From Curtobacterium sp. MCPF17_052 (GTDB lineage: Bacteria; Actinomycetota; Actinomycetes; Actinomycetales; Microbacteriaceae), in the NCBI RefSeq assembly GCF_003234085.1, contig NZ_QKSD01000002.1, positions 62,001 through 126,000 of the forward strand: a DNA stretch of 64,000 bases. The letters are read 5' to 3'. Both the position numbers and the translations under genes were made by a program. Of this stretch, positions 51,339-63,202 are shown in pieces (position 1 is the stretch's first letter; each line of letters opens with the position of its first letter). Below the pieces are notes generated by a model. That model saw nothing but the letters and a program-made list of their open reading frames with translations. It made no database searches and was not told the origin of the DNA.

Positions 51339-52256
51339 ATGAACCACCCCGAGGACCTCTACACGCTCGACGTCTCCGCCCCGACGGTGCCTGCCGGGCT
51401 GCACCTCGTCGCTGCCCTGACGGGCTTCGCGGACGCCGGCTCGGCGGTGGCGCAGATCACGGCGTCGATCACCGGCTCGCTCGAGACCCAGCTCGTGGCC
51501 GAGTTCGACCCGGACGTCCTGCTCGACTGGCGCGCCCGTCGTCCGGTGATCACGTTCGAGCACGACCACATCACGGCCGTCGAGCCGCCGCGGCTGACGC
51601 TGCACCTCGTCCGTGACGAGCTCGGGCAGCCCTTCCTCTTCCTGTCCGGCTACGAGCCGGACTTCCAGTGGAACCGGTTCGTCCAGGCGGTCGTCGACCT
51701 GGCCGAGGACCTGCAGGTCGCCGACACGACGTGGGTCCAGGCGATCCCGATGCCGGTGCCGCACACGCGGTCGATCGGCGTCACGGTGTCCGGCACCCGT
51801 GCTGACCTCGTCGAGTCGATGAGCGTCTGGAAGCCCGAGACCAAGGCGCCGGCGAACGTCCTGCACCTGGTCGAGCACCGTCTGGCCGGGCTCGGACAGC
51901 AGGTCACCGGCCTGGTGCTGCTCGTCCCGCACTACCTCTCCGACACGGAGTTCCCGGACGCCGCGGTCGCGGCGCTGTCGGGCATCTCGGCCGCCACGGG
52001 TCTGATCTTCCCGACGGACGCGCTGCGTGAAGAGGGGCGCGAGTTCCTGGCCCGCGTGGACGAACAGGTCGCCGGCAACGCCGAGCTGCAGCGCCTGGTC
52101 GGCACGCTCGAGCAGCGGCACGACACGTACATGGAGGGCAACGCGGTCGCGTCGCCGCTCACCGGGGCGGACGGGAAGGTGCCGAGCGCGGACTCGATCG
52201 CCGCGGAGCTCGAGCGGTTCCTGGCGGACCGCCGCAGCGCAGCCGAGGACGACTGA
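51339..52256 (+). CDS. PAC2 family protein
   Basis: 305 residues. The PAC2 fold is seen in LVAALTGFADAGSAVAQ (residues 23-39), LLDWRARRPVITFEHDH, FLSGYEPDFQWNRF and the SVWKPETKAPANVLHL region. PAC2 proteins relate to proteasome assembly chaperones; actinobacterial members are uncharacterised soluble proteins. A TAGCAT hexamer at 51326-51331 is seven bases before the ATG (leaderless). The MFS gene follows with its own leaderless promoter. Confidence 0.9.
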   Translation: MNHPEDLYTLDVSAPTVPAGLHLVAALTGFADAGSAVAQITASITGSLETQLVAEFDPDVLLDWRARRPVITFEHDHITAVEPPRLTLHLVRDELGQPFLFLSGYEPDFQWNRFVQAVVDLAEDLQVADTTWVQAIPMPVPHTRSIGVTVSGTRADLVESMSVWKPETKAPANVLHLVEHRLAGLGQQVTGLVLLVPHYLSDTEFPDAAVAALSGISAATGLIFPTDALREEGREFLARVDEQVAGNAELQRLVGTLEQRHDTYMEGNAVASPLTGADGKVPSADSIAAELERFLADRRSAAEDD

Positions 52257-52310
52257 CCGCAGGGTCTCCACCCGCACGGGTACCCGTCGTCCGCTCGCTA
52301 GCCTGGTCGG

Positions 52311-53630
52311 GTGAACTCCCGCCGTGCCTTCGTCGTCTGGGGCGTCGCCGTCCTGGCCTACGTCCTGGCGGTCATGCAGCGGTCGTCCCTGGGGGTCTCC
52401 GGGGTGGACGCGCAGGACCGCTTCGCCGTGTCCGCCGCCGTCCTGTCCACGCTCGCGGTCGTGCAGATCGCGGTGTACGCGGGGCTGCAGATCCCGGTGG
52501 GCATCGCCCTCGACCGGGTGGGACCACGTCGCCTGGTGCTCCTCGGTGCCCTGCTGCTGACGATCGGCCAAGCCGTCGTCGCGCTGTCGCCGACGATCGG
52601 GCCGGCGATCGTCGGGCGGGTGCTCGTCGGTGCCGGCGACGCCATGACGTTCATCTCGGTGATGCGTCTGCTGCCGATGTGGTTCAGCGGGTCCCTCCTG
52701 CCGCAGATCTCGCAGTGGACGGGCAACCTCGGGCAGGTCGGACAGATCGTCTCGGCGTTCCCGTTCGCCCTGCTCCTGCACACCGTCGGGTGGGACGCAG
52801 CGTTCGGGGTCGCGGCGATCGCCAGTGCCGTGGGGCTCGTCCTGGCGGTGGTGTTCGTGCGCGCGGGTCCGGTCGTGGTCCGCACCGACACGATCCCGAT
52901 CCCGCACTCGTGGGGCGCCGCGTTCCACACCTTCGGCCACGCCCTCCGCCGGCCCGGCACACAGCTCGGCTTCTGGTCGCACTACGTGACGCAGTCCTCC
53001 GGCACGGTGTTCAGCCTGCTCTGGGGCGTCCCGATGCTCCGCGGCCTGGGCTACTCGGCGACCGAGGCAGCCACCTTCCTCACCGTGATCGTCGTCGTCG
53101 GGTTCGTCGCCGGCCCGGTCCTCGGCCTGCTCTGCGCGCGGTTCCCGATGCGGCGTTCCAACCTGGTGCTCGGGATCGTCGCCGCGCTCGGTGTGGTGTG
53201 GACGGCGGTGTTGCTCTGGCCGGGCCAGCCGCCGACGTGGCTCCTCGTCCTGCTGGTCGTGGCGATGGGGGTCGGCGGGCCGGGCTCTCTCATCGGGTTC
53301 GACTTCGCCCGGTCCTTCAACCCGGTCGGCTCACTCGGGTCCGCGAACGGCGTGGTGAACGTCGGCGGCTTCCTCGCGGCCTTCGTGATGATGTTCGCGA
53401 TCGGGTCGCTGCTCGACGTGCTGGCGGCGGCGTCCGGCACCGACACGTTCGCCTGGCAGAACTTCCGCGTCGCGATGACCGTCCAGTACGTGGTCGTCGG
53501 GTTCGGTGTGGTGATGCTGCTCCTGGCCCGGCGTCGGACGCGGGCACGACTGCACGCGGAGGACGGAATACGGGTGGCTCCACTGTGGGTTGCACTCGTT
53601 GCACGATTCCGGAAAGGACGCGTGCAATAA
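52311..53630 (+). CDS. major facilitator superfamily transporter
   Basis: 439 residues with twelve predicted helices. MFS motif A is seen after helix 2 (GIALDRVGPRRLVLLGALL) and the repeat of the fold begins near residue 220. There is no clear substrate signature; it resembles the nitrate/oxalate or drug-efflux branch loosely. GTG 52311 has a TAGCCT hexamer at 52299-52304, six bases away (leaderless). The TAA stop overlaps an ATG of a short non-coding-like frame before rpoD. Confidence 0.88.
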   Translation: MNSRRAFVVWGVAVLAYVLAVMQRSSLGVSGVDAQDRFAVSAAVLSTLAVVQIAVYAGLQIPVGIALDRVGPRRLVLLGALLLTIGQAVVALSPTIGPAIVGRVLVGAGDAMTFISVMRLLPMWFSGSLLPQISQWTGNLGQVGQIVSAFPFALLLHTVGWDAAFGVAAIASAVGLVLAVVFVRAGPVVVRTDTIPIPHSWGAAFHTFGHALRRPGTQLGFWSHYVTQSSGTVFSLLWGVPMLRGLGYSATEAATFLTVIVVVGFVAGPVLGLLCARFPMRRSNLVLGIVAALGVVWTAVLLWPGQPPTWLLVLLVVAMGVGGPGSLIGFDFARSFNPVGSLGSANGVVNVGGFLAAFVMMFAIGSLLDVLAAASGTDTFAWQNFRVAMTVQYVVVGFGVVMLLLARRRTRARLHAEDGIRVAPLWVALVARFRKGRVQ

Positions 53631-53801
53631 TGACCACGGACCCTTTCGGGTTCCCTGCGTTCAGCGTCGGGGGACTTGACATGGGTCCTAGTGCTGCCCG
53701 GAACGGTAGGACCAGACGACGTGGGGGACTGCGGCGCTGGCCCTGGGCGGCGAGGGAAGGCCACGACCCCAGGAACGTGGCACGACGAGGAAGGTGATCG
53801 C

Positions 53802-55115
<1,314 letters not shown>

Positions 55116-55123
55116 GCCGACCG

Positions 55124-56386
55124 GTGCGTTTCGTGGTCCCGATCCTGGTCGGGCGGATCCTCCGTGCCCTCGCGCGAGCGCGGGGCGGCGGGTCCGCATA
55201 CCCGGGCTACATCGTCCTCAAGCTGGTGCCGGACTTCCTGCAGCACGTGACGCGGCAGTTCCCCAACGGTGTGGTCTTCGTGCTGGGGTCGAACGGAAAG
55301 TCGACGACGACCCACATGATCTCGGAGATCGTGCGGGCGCACGGTCTGCGGGTCTTCACGAACCCGTCCGGTGCGAACCTGCCGCAGGGCATCGCGTCGG
55401 CATTGCTGTCCCAGGTCTCGCTGGGCGGCAAGCTCAAGGCGGACATCGGGATCCTCGAGGTCGACGAGGCCTTCGCCGTCGAACTCGCCGGCATCCTGTC
55501 GCCGTCCACGGTGACGATGCTCAACGTCCAGGTCGACCAGCTCTACCGGTTCTTCGAGACCGAGCGGGTCGCGACGATGATGCTCGACACGGCCGCGCTG
55601 TCGACCGCGAACGTCATCACGAACCACGACGACCAGTTCCTCGACGCCTACGTGGCCGTCGACGGGCAACGGGTCCTGCGGTTCGGCGCGAGCACCGAGG
55701 TGGTCGCAGCCGCCCCGAACGGACTGCAGAACGCCGACGACTTCGTCGCCGCCGCCGACCGGGCACAGACGACCGCCGACGCCGAGATCGTGGCCTTCTC
55801 CGGGGACGGCGCCACCATCGCGTTCGCGGGTTCCGAGATCCCGGTCCGCCTGCCGGCCCGCGGCCTCCACTACGCGGTGGACGCCGCCGCTGCCGCCGCG
55901 ACGGCCAGTGCCGCACTGGGCGACCAGTTCCGTCCAGCCGCCGTCACCAAGGCGTTCGAGCGGATGAAGCCGGCCTACGGTCGCGGCGAGCGTCTGCCGA
56001 TCGCCGGTGAGTCCGCCGAGTTCACGATGTTCAAGAACGCCGCGAGCCTGCAGCTCAACCTCGACGCCCTGCCGGCGCACCCGGAGCAGGTCCTCATGGC
56101 GATCGACGAGGGCACGCCCGACATCTCCTGGATCTACGACATCGACTTCTCGAAGCTCGACCACGTCGACGTCGTCTCGGGCGACAAGGCCTGGCAGATC
56201 GCGATCGCCCTCGAGCACGCCGGTGTCCGCATCGGTCGTGTCGAGCCTGACGTCGAGTCGGCGATCCGGCACATGCAGGGCCTCGGCGCCACGACGACGG
56301 GCACGAAGAACTTCATCGTCAACTACGAGATCATGATGATCGCCCGGAAGGCCCTCGGCCACCCGGACATGGAGAAGACCGCATGA
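55124..56386 (+). CDS. murT: MurT-like Mur ligase family protein without zinc ribbon
   Basis: 420 residues. The Mur ligase P-loop FVLGSNGKSTTTHMIS is intact, the ligase middle domain follows, and the DUF1727 C-terminal domain has AYGRGERLPIAG and SWIYDIDFSKLDHVDVVSGD with the Asp that completes the triad in MurT-GatD. Canonical MurT has a four-Cys zinc ribbon in the middle domain; this protein has no cysteine at all. MurT-GatD normally amidates the alpha-carboxyl of D-Glu in lipid II. GTG 55124 starts six bases after the rpoD stop. It overlaps gatD by four bases. Confidence 0.88.
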   Translation: MRFVVPILVGRILRALARARGGGSAYPGYIVLKLVPDFLQHVTRQFPNGVVFVLGSNGKSTTTHMISEIVRAHGLRVFTNPSGANLPQGIASALLSQVSLGGKLKADIGILEVDEAFAVELAGILSPSTVTMLNVQVDQLYRFFETERVATMMLDTAALSTANVITNHDDQFLDAYVAVDGQRVLRFGASTEVVAAAPNGLQNADDFVAAADRAQTTADAEIVAFSGDGATIAFAGSEIPVRLPARGLHYAVDAAAAAATASAALGDQFRPAAVTKAFERMKPAYGRGERLPIAGESAEFTMFKNAASLQLNLDALPAHPEQVLMAIDEGTPDISWIYDIDFSKLDHVDVVSGDKAWQIAIALEHAGVRIGRVEPDVESAIRHMQGLGATTTGTKNFIVNYEIMMIARKALGHPDMEKTA

Positions 56387-57156
56387 CGGCCGATCGCCTG
56401 ACCATCCTGCACGTCTACCCGCGGCAGATGGGGGTGTCGGGGGACCGCGGCAACGTCGCAGCCCTCGTCCGTCGCGCCGCCACCGCCGACATCGTCACCG
56501 AGGTCGTCGAGTACGCCCCGGGCGACGAGTTGCCCTCGGCGGCCGACGTGGTGGTGGTGGGCAACGGACCGCTCAGCGCGATGCGCTCGCTCGGTACGGA
56601 CGTCACCCGGGTCGGTCCGGTCCTGCGCGACTTCGCGACCGCCGGGGTGCCGGTGGTGGCGGTCGGCGGCGGGTTCGACCTCGCCACGAACCAGGTCGTC
56701 CCGACCGACGGCGCCCCGATCGACGGCTTCGGCGTGTTCGACGCCCGAGCCGTTCGTGGGGCAGAGCGCCGTGTGAACTACCTCGTCCTCGAGTCGCGGT
56801 ACCCGCTGCTGCCGGGAGCGTCGACCCGGCTGGCCGGCTTCGAGGACCACGCTGCACGCATCGAGCTCGCCGACGGCGTCTCGCCGTTCGCGGACGTCGT
56901 CTCCGGTGGGGGCAACCAGGCCGGTTCGCCGGTCGAGGGTGCCGTCACCGGCAACTCGTTCGGCACGCACACGCAGGGGCCGATCCTGCCGCTCAACCCG
57001 CAGCTGACCGACGCCGTGCTCGCCGCGGCGACGGCCCGACTCGGCCGCGACTACACGCCGGACCCGGGTCGGACGGCGACGATCGACGAGTACGCACGTG
57101 AAGCCCGCGCCACGATCGACCGGTACGTCGACAAGGCGTTCAAGCGCATCGCGTAG
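56383..57156 (+). CDS. gatD: GatD-like class I glutamine amidotransferase fold, catalytic Cys and His missing
   Basis: 257 residues with the GatD framework (HVYPRQMGVSGDRGNVAALVRRA at the start, VVVVGNGPLS, and FGTHTQGPILPLNP). The nucleophile elbow that reads CGGYQ in Staphylococcus GatD reads GGGFD (residues 95-99), so the Cys is Gly. The catalytic His of GTYLHGP is Gln198 in GTHTQGP. There is no cysteine in the protein. Glutaminase activity is therefore not expected. The ATG overlaps the MurT stop (ATGA at 56383-56386), so the two are made as a pair. Confidence 0.88.
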   Translation: MTADRLTILHVYPRQMGVSGDRGNVAALVRRAATADIVTEVVEYAPGDELPSAADVVVVGNGPLSAMRSLGTDVTRVGPVLRDFATAGVPVVAVGGGFDLATNQVVPTDGAPIDGFGVFDARAVRGAERRVNYLVLESRYPLLPGASTRLAGFEDHAARIELADGVSPFADVVSGGGNQAGSPVEGAVTGNSFGTHTQGPILPLNPQLTDAVLAAATARLGRDYTPDPGRTATIDEYAREARATIDRYVDKAFKRIA

Positions 57157-57175
57157 CCGGTGGTCGACGGCGGCC

Positions 57176-57224
57176 GCCTGGAGGCCCGGCATCGGTGCGG
57201 GAGACCGGGGCCGGGGCTCCAGGC
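57176..57224. repeat. inverted repeat, dispersed family C, copy 2
   Basis: 57176-57190 pairs with 57210-57224 at 14 of 15 positions. Left arm GCCTGGAGGCCCGG and following TCGGT are shared with the copy at 42303. Confidence 0.65.
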
Positions 57225-57257
57225 GGTTTCGTCCGTCACATGACGGATGCCAGGACG

Positions 57258-57295
57258 ACGACGGGCCCGGATCCAAGTGGATCCGGGCCCGTCGT
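57258..57295. terminator. bidirectional terminator between gatD and the DUF7455-like gene
   Basis: A perfect 17-bp stem (57258-57274 with 57279-57295) with an AAGT loop lies between two convergent genes, 15 bases from the stop of the minus-strand gene. Confidence 0.75.
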
Positions 57296-57309
57296 GTGGT
57301 GCGTCGCGC

Positions 57310-57534
57310 TTACTTCGACTCGTGGAGTCGGCTGCTCTCGTCGTGCCACTCGATCGCGGTGGCGGCGAGCTTGTCCTTGAACTCAGCTCCGTGGTGGGCG
57401 CAGAAGAACAGTTCGCCGCTCGCCATAGTGGCTCGGATGTACGCCTGCGCTCCGCAGCTGTCACACCGGTCGGCAGCGGTGAGCTGGTGGTTGCTGACTT
57501 CGTCGATGGAGAGGTCCTGCACGGTCTGGGTCAT
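57310..57534 (-). CDS. DUF7455-like small zinc-binding protein
   Basis: 74 residues. LTAADRCDSCGAQAYIRA and FFCAHH give a C-x2-C...C-x2-H zinc site, as in small conserved actinobacterial proteins found beside rpoD/top genes. The function is unknown. ATG 57534 has GTGAGGAG upstream; an ATG at 57549 is an alternative. It is convergent with gatD across a strong hairpin. Confidence 0.82.
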   Translation of the reverse strand: MTQTVQDLSIDEVSNHQLTAADRCDSCGAQAYIRATMASGELFFCAHHGAEFKDKLAATAIEWHDESSRLHESK

Positions 57535-57582
57535 TGCTGTGCTCCTCACGGATTGCAGGTGGTGCTTCTTGGTTGCACCATC

Positions 57583-58257
57583 TCAACACGTCCTGCCTGG
57601 ATGTGCGGCATCCGGGGCGCCCATTTCGCTCAGCGCGGACCGATCATCCCCAGTACGAGTGTCGGGACGGCTGCGGAGCTGTTCGTGCTGCACCGCACGG
57701 CGCAGGCGGCGCGCCCGCGCCCAACGTTGCGCCGGTCGCTCGACGAGCAGACTGGACAGGTACCCCAAGCCGAGAGTCGACAGGATCTGCAGGATCAACA
57801 GGAGTGGGAACGGCAGCACAGGACCGAGTGCGAGGCAGGTGAGTTGTTGCACGGGCCAGGCGTAGACGTAGAAGCCGTACGAGGCGTCGAACCGTGACCC
57901 GAACCGGTGCAGGGGTACTGCCGTGCTGAGCGGGAGCAGCAGGATGATGAACGGGAGCGGAGCGATGTCCGCACTCGTCCCGGTCAGGATCGACGCCGCG
58001 ATCACCGTGAGCAGCGCCATGACCGTGACTGCCGAGACACGGATCGCGCCGGCCCAGAAGTAGGCGACGGCACCCGCTGCGAACGCGACACAGACGTCGA
58101 TGGCCGAACCGAGGCCGGGGTACTCGATGGTCCCGAGAGTGTTCGGGAGCGCCGCGATCGTGGCGACGGCGAGGGCGACGACCGAGGTCACGCGTCGGAC
58201 CCGTACCGGGACCAGCGAGGAGGCCGCCCGTGTCAGTTCCATTCTGAAGCACTCCAT
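57583..58257 (-). pseudogene. truncated acyltransferase 3 gene (C-terminal half only)
   Basis: 224 residues at most. Five or six hydrophobic helices and the closing motifs of the acyltransferase-3 family are present: DASYGFYVYAWPVQQL near residue 135 and LLVERPAQRW near 185. The N-terminal half with the catalytic His, normally about 150 residues more, is absent, and the sequence directly upstream is the parE promoter. Base composition is lower in G+C than the neighbours and codon use is less strict. It is probably a decayed remnant, though a working half-size membrane protein cannot be excluded. ATG 58257 or 58242 could start it. Confidence 0.6.
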
Positions 58258-58338
58258 GCTTCCTGCTTCTGCTGGTGAACCATGTGTATTTCGCCCGCGC
58301 CTCCGTGCCGTGTCGGCCATGCTCGGTACGCTCGTCAG

Positions 58339-60489
<2,151 letters not shown>

Positions 60490-60514
60490 CCGGCGGCGTG
60501 CCCGACCGTCTCGC

Positions 60515-60556
60515 GGACGGGAGGCACGGTACGGGCCCGCCCCGCGCCTCCCGTCC
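60515..60556. repeat. inverted repeat, dispersed family D
   Basis: GGACGGGAGGC (60515-60525) pairs with GCCTCCCGTCC (60546-60556), 11 bp perfect, loop of 20 bases, just after parE. Confidence 0.6.
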
Positions 60557-60607
60557 GAAGCGGTCCCGCCCGGACGACGCCATGACGTCGAGACGCCGCC
60601 ACGACGC

Positions 60608-60656
60608 CGAGACGCCGCCGAACCCGGTGCCGTTTCGCGGACACGGCGGCGTCTCG
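60608..60656. repeat. inverted repeat of family A, probable parE/parC terminator
   Basis: CGAGACGCCGCCG (60608-60620) pairs perfectly with 60644-60656 across a 23-base loop. It lies between the convergent parE and parC stops and shares its arms with the 28324 palindrome. Confidence 0.65.
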
Positions 60657-60672
60657 CGGACCCGAAGGCGTG

Positions 60673-63159
60673 TCAGACCTCGCCCGGGGTCCCGTCGACG
60701 GCGGCGGCGCTGCCGCCGATGGTGACGACCTCGGCATCGAGCGGACTGCCCGACCCGTCGCGCTTCGACAGCCAGTCCGGCAGGGTCCGGGCAGCACCGT
60801 CCGAGCCGACCGCATGCGGCGGCGCGACGCCGGCCCAGGCGACGGTGAGGCCGTCCTCGCCCTTGAGGAACGCGTGTGCCCGGACGCCCTGCGTGCCACG
60901 GCCCTTCGCCGGGAACTCGGTGAGGGCGGAGACCTTGGCGCGACCCGCGTCGGTGCCCGGCAGGGCGCTCGAGGTGGTGGAGACGGTGGCGACGACGGTG
61001 TCCTCGGTCAGGGCGACGGAGCCGAACCAGACCACGGTGGCACCACCGGCGAGCGACACGCCCGCGACGCCGCCGGCCGGGAGGCCCTGCGGTCGGACGG
61101 CGGCGGCCGGGAACCGGAGCAGCTGGGCGTTCGAGGTGATGAACACCAGGTCGTCCGACTCGGGTGCCTGGGTGGCGCCGACGACGTGGTCGCCCGGCTT
61201 CAGCCCGATGGCGGGGAAGTCCGGCTTGTCGGGCCAGGCCGCCGGCACGACGCGCTTGACGATGCCCTGCGCGGTGCCGATGGCGACCGAGTCCGCGACG
61301 GACGCGTCGAGCGACACGAGGGCGACGACGGTCTCGCTCTTCGGGACACCGAGGTAGTCGCTGACCCGGACTCCGGCGTCGAGCCGCACCGACGCGGGCG
61401 GGACGGCCGGGACGTCCACGGGGGAGAACCGCACGACACGCCCGGTCGAGGTGAGCGCGCCGACCTGCCCGCGGACGGTGCTGACGACGGCGGAGCGTAC
61501 GGCGTCGTGCTTCGAGCGCTTCGGCACGTGCACGATGCCGGACTCCGCCGCGGGGATGTCGACACGGACGAGTCGTCCGGTCGTCGAGAGCAGCACTCGG
61601 CAGGGGGCGTCGGCGACCTGGAGCGACTCCGGGTCCACCGTGGCCTTCCGACCGCCACGGACGGGCGCGTCGGCTTCGGTGAGCAGGGTGCGGCGGGGCG
61701 TGGCGAACTCCTCGGACACCGCGGTCAGCTCGGTCGCGACCTGGGCGCGCAGCCGTTCGTCGGACGCGAGCAGTTCCTCGAGCGCGGCGATGTCGGCGAG
61801 CAGCTGGTCGCGTTCGCCCTCGAGCTCCATGCGCGAGAACTTCGTCAGACGGCGCAGACGGAGCTCGAGGATGTACTCGGCCTGCACCTCCGACAGGTCG
61901 AAGACGTCGCGGAGCCGGTTCCGTGCGGCTTCGGAGTCGTCGGAGGTGCGGATGACCTGGATGACCTCGTCGATGTCGAGGATCGCGATGAGCAGCCCTT
62001 CGACCAGGTGCAGGCGCTCACGACGTCGGGCCAGCCGGTACTGGGAACGCCGGGTGACCACGGACAGGCGGTGCTTGACGTAGACGTCGAGCAGGTCGCG
62101 GAGCCCGAGCGTGCGGGGCGATCCGTCGACCAGAGCGACGTTGTTGATCCCGAAGTTCTCTTCGAGCGGCGTGTGCTTGTAGAGCTGCTCGAGGACGGCC
62201 GTCGGGTTGAAGCCGGACTTGATGCCGATGACGAGCCGGAGGCCGTGGTTGCGGTCGGTCAGGTCGTTGACGTCCGAGATGCCCACGAGCTTCTTCGACT
62301 GCACCCCGTCCTTGATCTTCTCGATGACCCGCTCGGGCCCGACCAGGTAGGGCAGCTCGGTGACGACCAGCCCGGACTTGCGCGGGGTGAGGTTCTCGAC
62401 CGAGACCTTCGCCCGGGTCCGGAAGGTCCCGCGACCGGTCGCGTAGGCGTCACGGACCCCGGAGAGCCCGACGATGGTCCCGCCGGAGGGCAGGTCCGGC
62501 CCCGGGACGAACTCCATGAGCTCCTCGAGCGTGGCCCGCGGGTGCATGAGCAGGTGCTTCGCGGCCTCGACGACCTCGCCGAGGTTGTGCGGCGCCATGT
62601 TCGTCGCCATGCCGACCGCGATGCCGGACGCGCCGTTGACGAGCAGGTTCGGGAAGGCCGCCGGCAGCACGCTCGGCTGCATGATCTGGTTGTCGTAGTT
62701 GGGCACGAAGTCGACGACGTCCTCGCCGAGCCCCTCCGTCATCGCCATCGACGGTTCCGCCAGGCGCGCCTCGGTGTACCGGGCAGCAGCCGGGCCGTCG
62801 TCGAGGGAGCCGAAGTTGCCGTGCCCGTCGATCAGCGGCACGCGCATGGTGAACGGCTGCGCGAGCCGGACGAGCGCGTCGTAGATCGCGCCGTCGCCGT
62901 GCGGGTGCAGCTTCCCCATCACCTCACCCGTGACGCGGGCGCTCTTCACGTGGCCGCGGTCCGGCCGCAGGCCCATCTCCGCCATCTGGTAGAGGATGCG
63001 GCGCTGCACGGGCTTCAGGCCGTCGCGGGCGTCGGGCAACGCGCGTGAGTAGATGACCGAGTACGCGTACTCCAGGAAGGAGCCCTGCATCTCCTCCGAG
63101 ACGTCGACGTCCTCGATGCGCTCACCGTCGGGCAGTCCGACGACGTCCGTGCGTGCCAT
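60673..63159 (-). CDS. parC: DNA topoisomerase IV subunit A
   Basis: 828 residues. The QRDR helix and active site are clear ([28 protein letters not shown], and the catalytic Tyr in [10 protein letters not shown]). A C-terminal beta-pinwheel is present but the GyrA-box (QRRGGKG) needed for DNA wrapping is not seen, which supports ParC. ATG 63159 has GGAAGG upstream; the in-frame extension to 63312 overlaps the divergent gene. With parE it decatenates daughter chromosomes. Confidence 0.92.
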   Translation of the reverse strand: MARTDVVGLPDGERIEDVDVSEEMQGSFLEYAYSVIYSRALPDARDGLKPVQRRILYQMAEMGLRPDRGHVKSARVTGEVMGKLHPHGDGAIYDALVRLAQPFTMRVPLIDGHGNFGSLDDGPAAARYTEARLAEPSMAMTEGLGEDVVDFVPNYDNQIMQPSVLPAAFPNLLVNGASGIAVGMATNMAPHNLGEVVEAAKHLLMHPRATLEELMEFVPGPDLPSGGTIVGLSGVRDAYATGRGTFRTRAKVSVENLTPRKSGLVVTELPYLVGPERVIEKIKDGVQSKKLVGISDVNDLTDRNHGLRLVIGIKSGFNPTAVLEQLYKHTPLEENFGINNVALVDGSPRTLGLRDLLDVYVKHRLSVVTRRSQYRLARRRERLHLVEGLLIAILDIDEVIQVIRTSDDSEAARNRLRDVFDLSEVQAEYILELRLRRLTKFSRMELEGERDQLLADIAALEELLASDERLRAQVATELTAVSEEFATPRRTLLTEADAPVRGGRKATVDPESLQVADAPCRVLLSTTGRLVRVDIPAAESGIVHVPKRSKHDAVRSAVVSTVRGQVGALTSTGRVVRFSPVDVPAVPPASVRLDAGVRVSDYLGVPKSETVVALVSLDASVADSVAIGTAQGIVKRVVPAAWPDKPDFPAIGLKPGDHVVGATQAPESDDLVFITSNAQLLRFPAAAVRPQGLPAGGVAGVSLAGGATVVWFGSVALTEDTVVATVSTTSSALPGTDAGRAKVSALTEFPAKGRGTQGVRAHAFLKGEDGLTVAWAGVAPPHAVGSDGAARTLPDWLSKRDGSGSPLDAEVVTIGGSAAAVDGTPGEV

Positions 63160-63202
63160 GGCACCTTCCTGCCGACCCAGCTCGATCTGGAAGACTCTGG
63201 GG

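Noticed and set aside
53630..53797. 55-codon frame between the MFS gene and rpoD, starting in a TAATG overlap
   Set aside because: Many codons end in T or A (CCT, CTT, GGT, AGT, AGA), unlike real genes here, and the product has no recognisable pattern. It looks like the rpoD leader.
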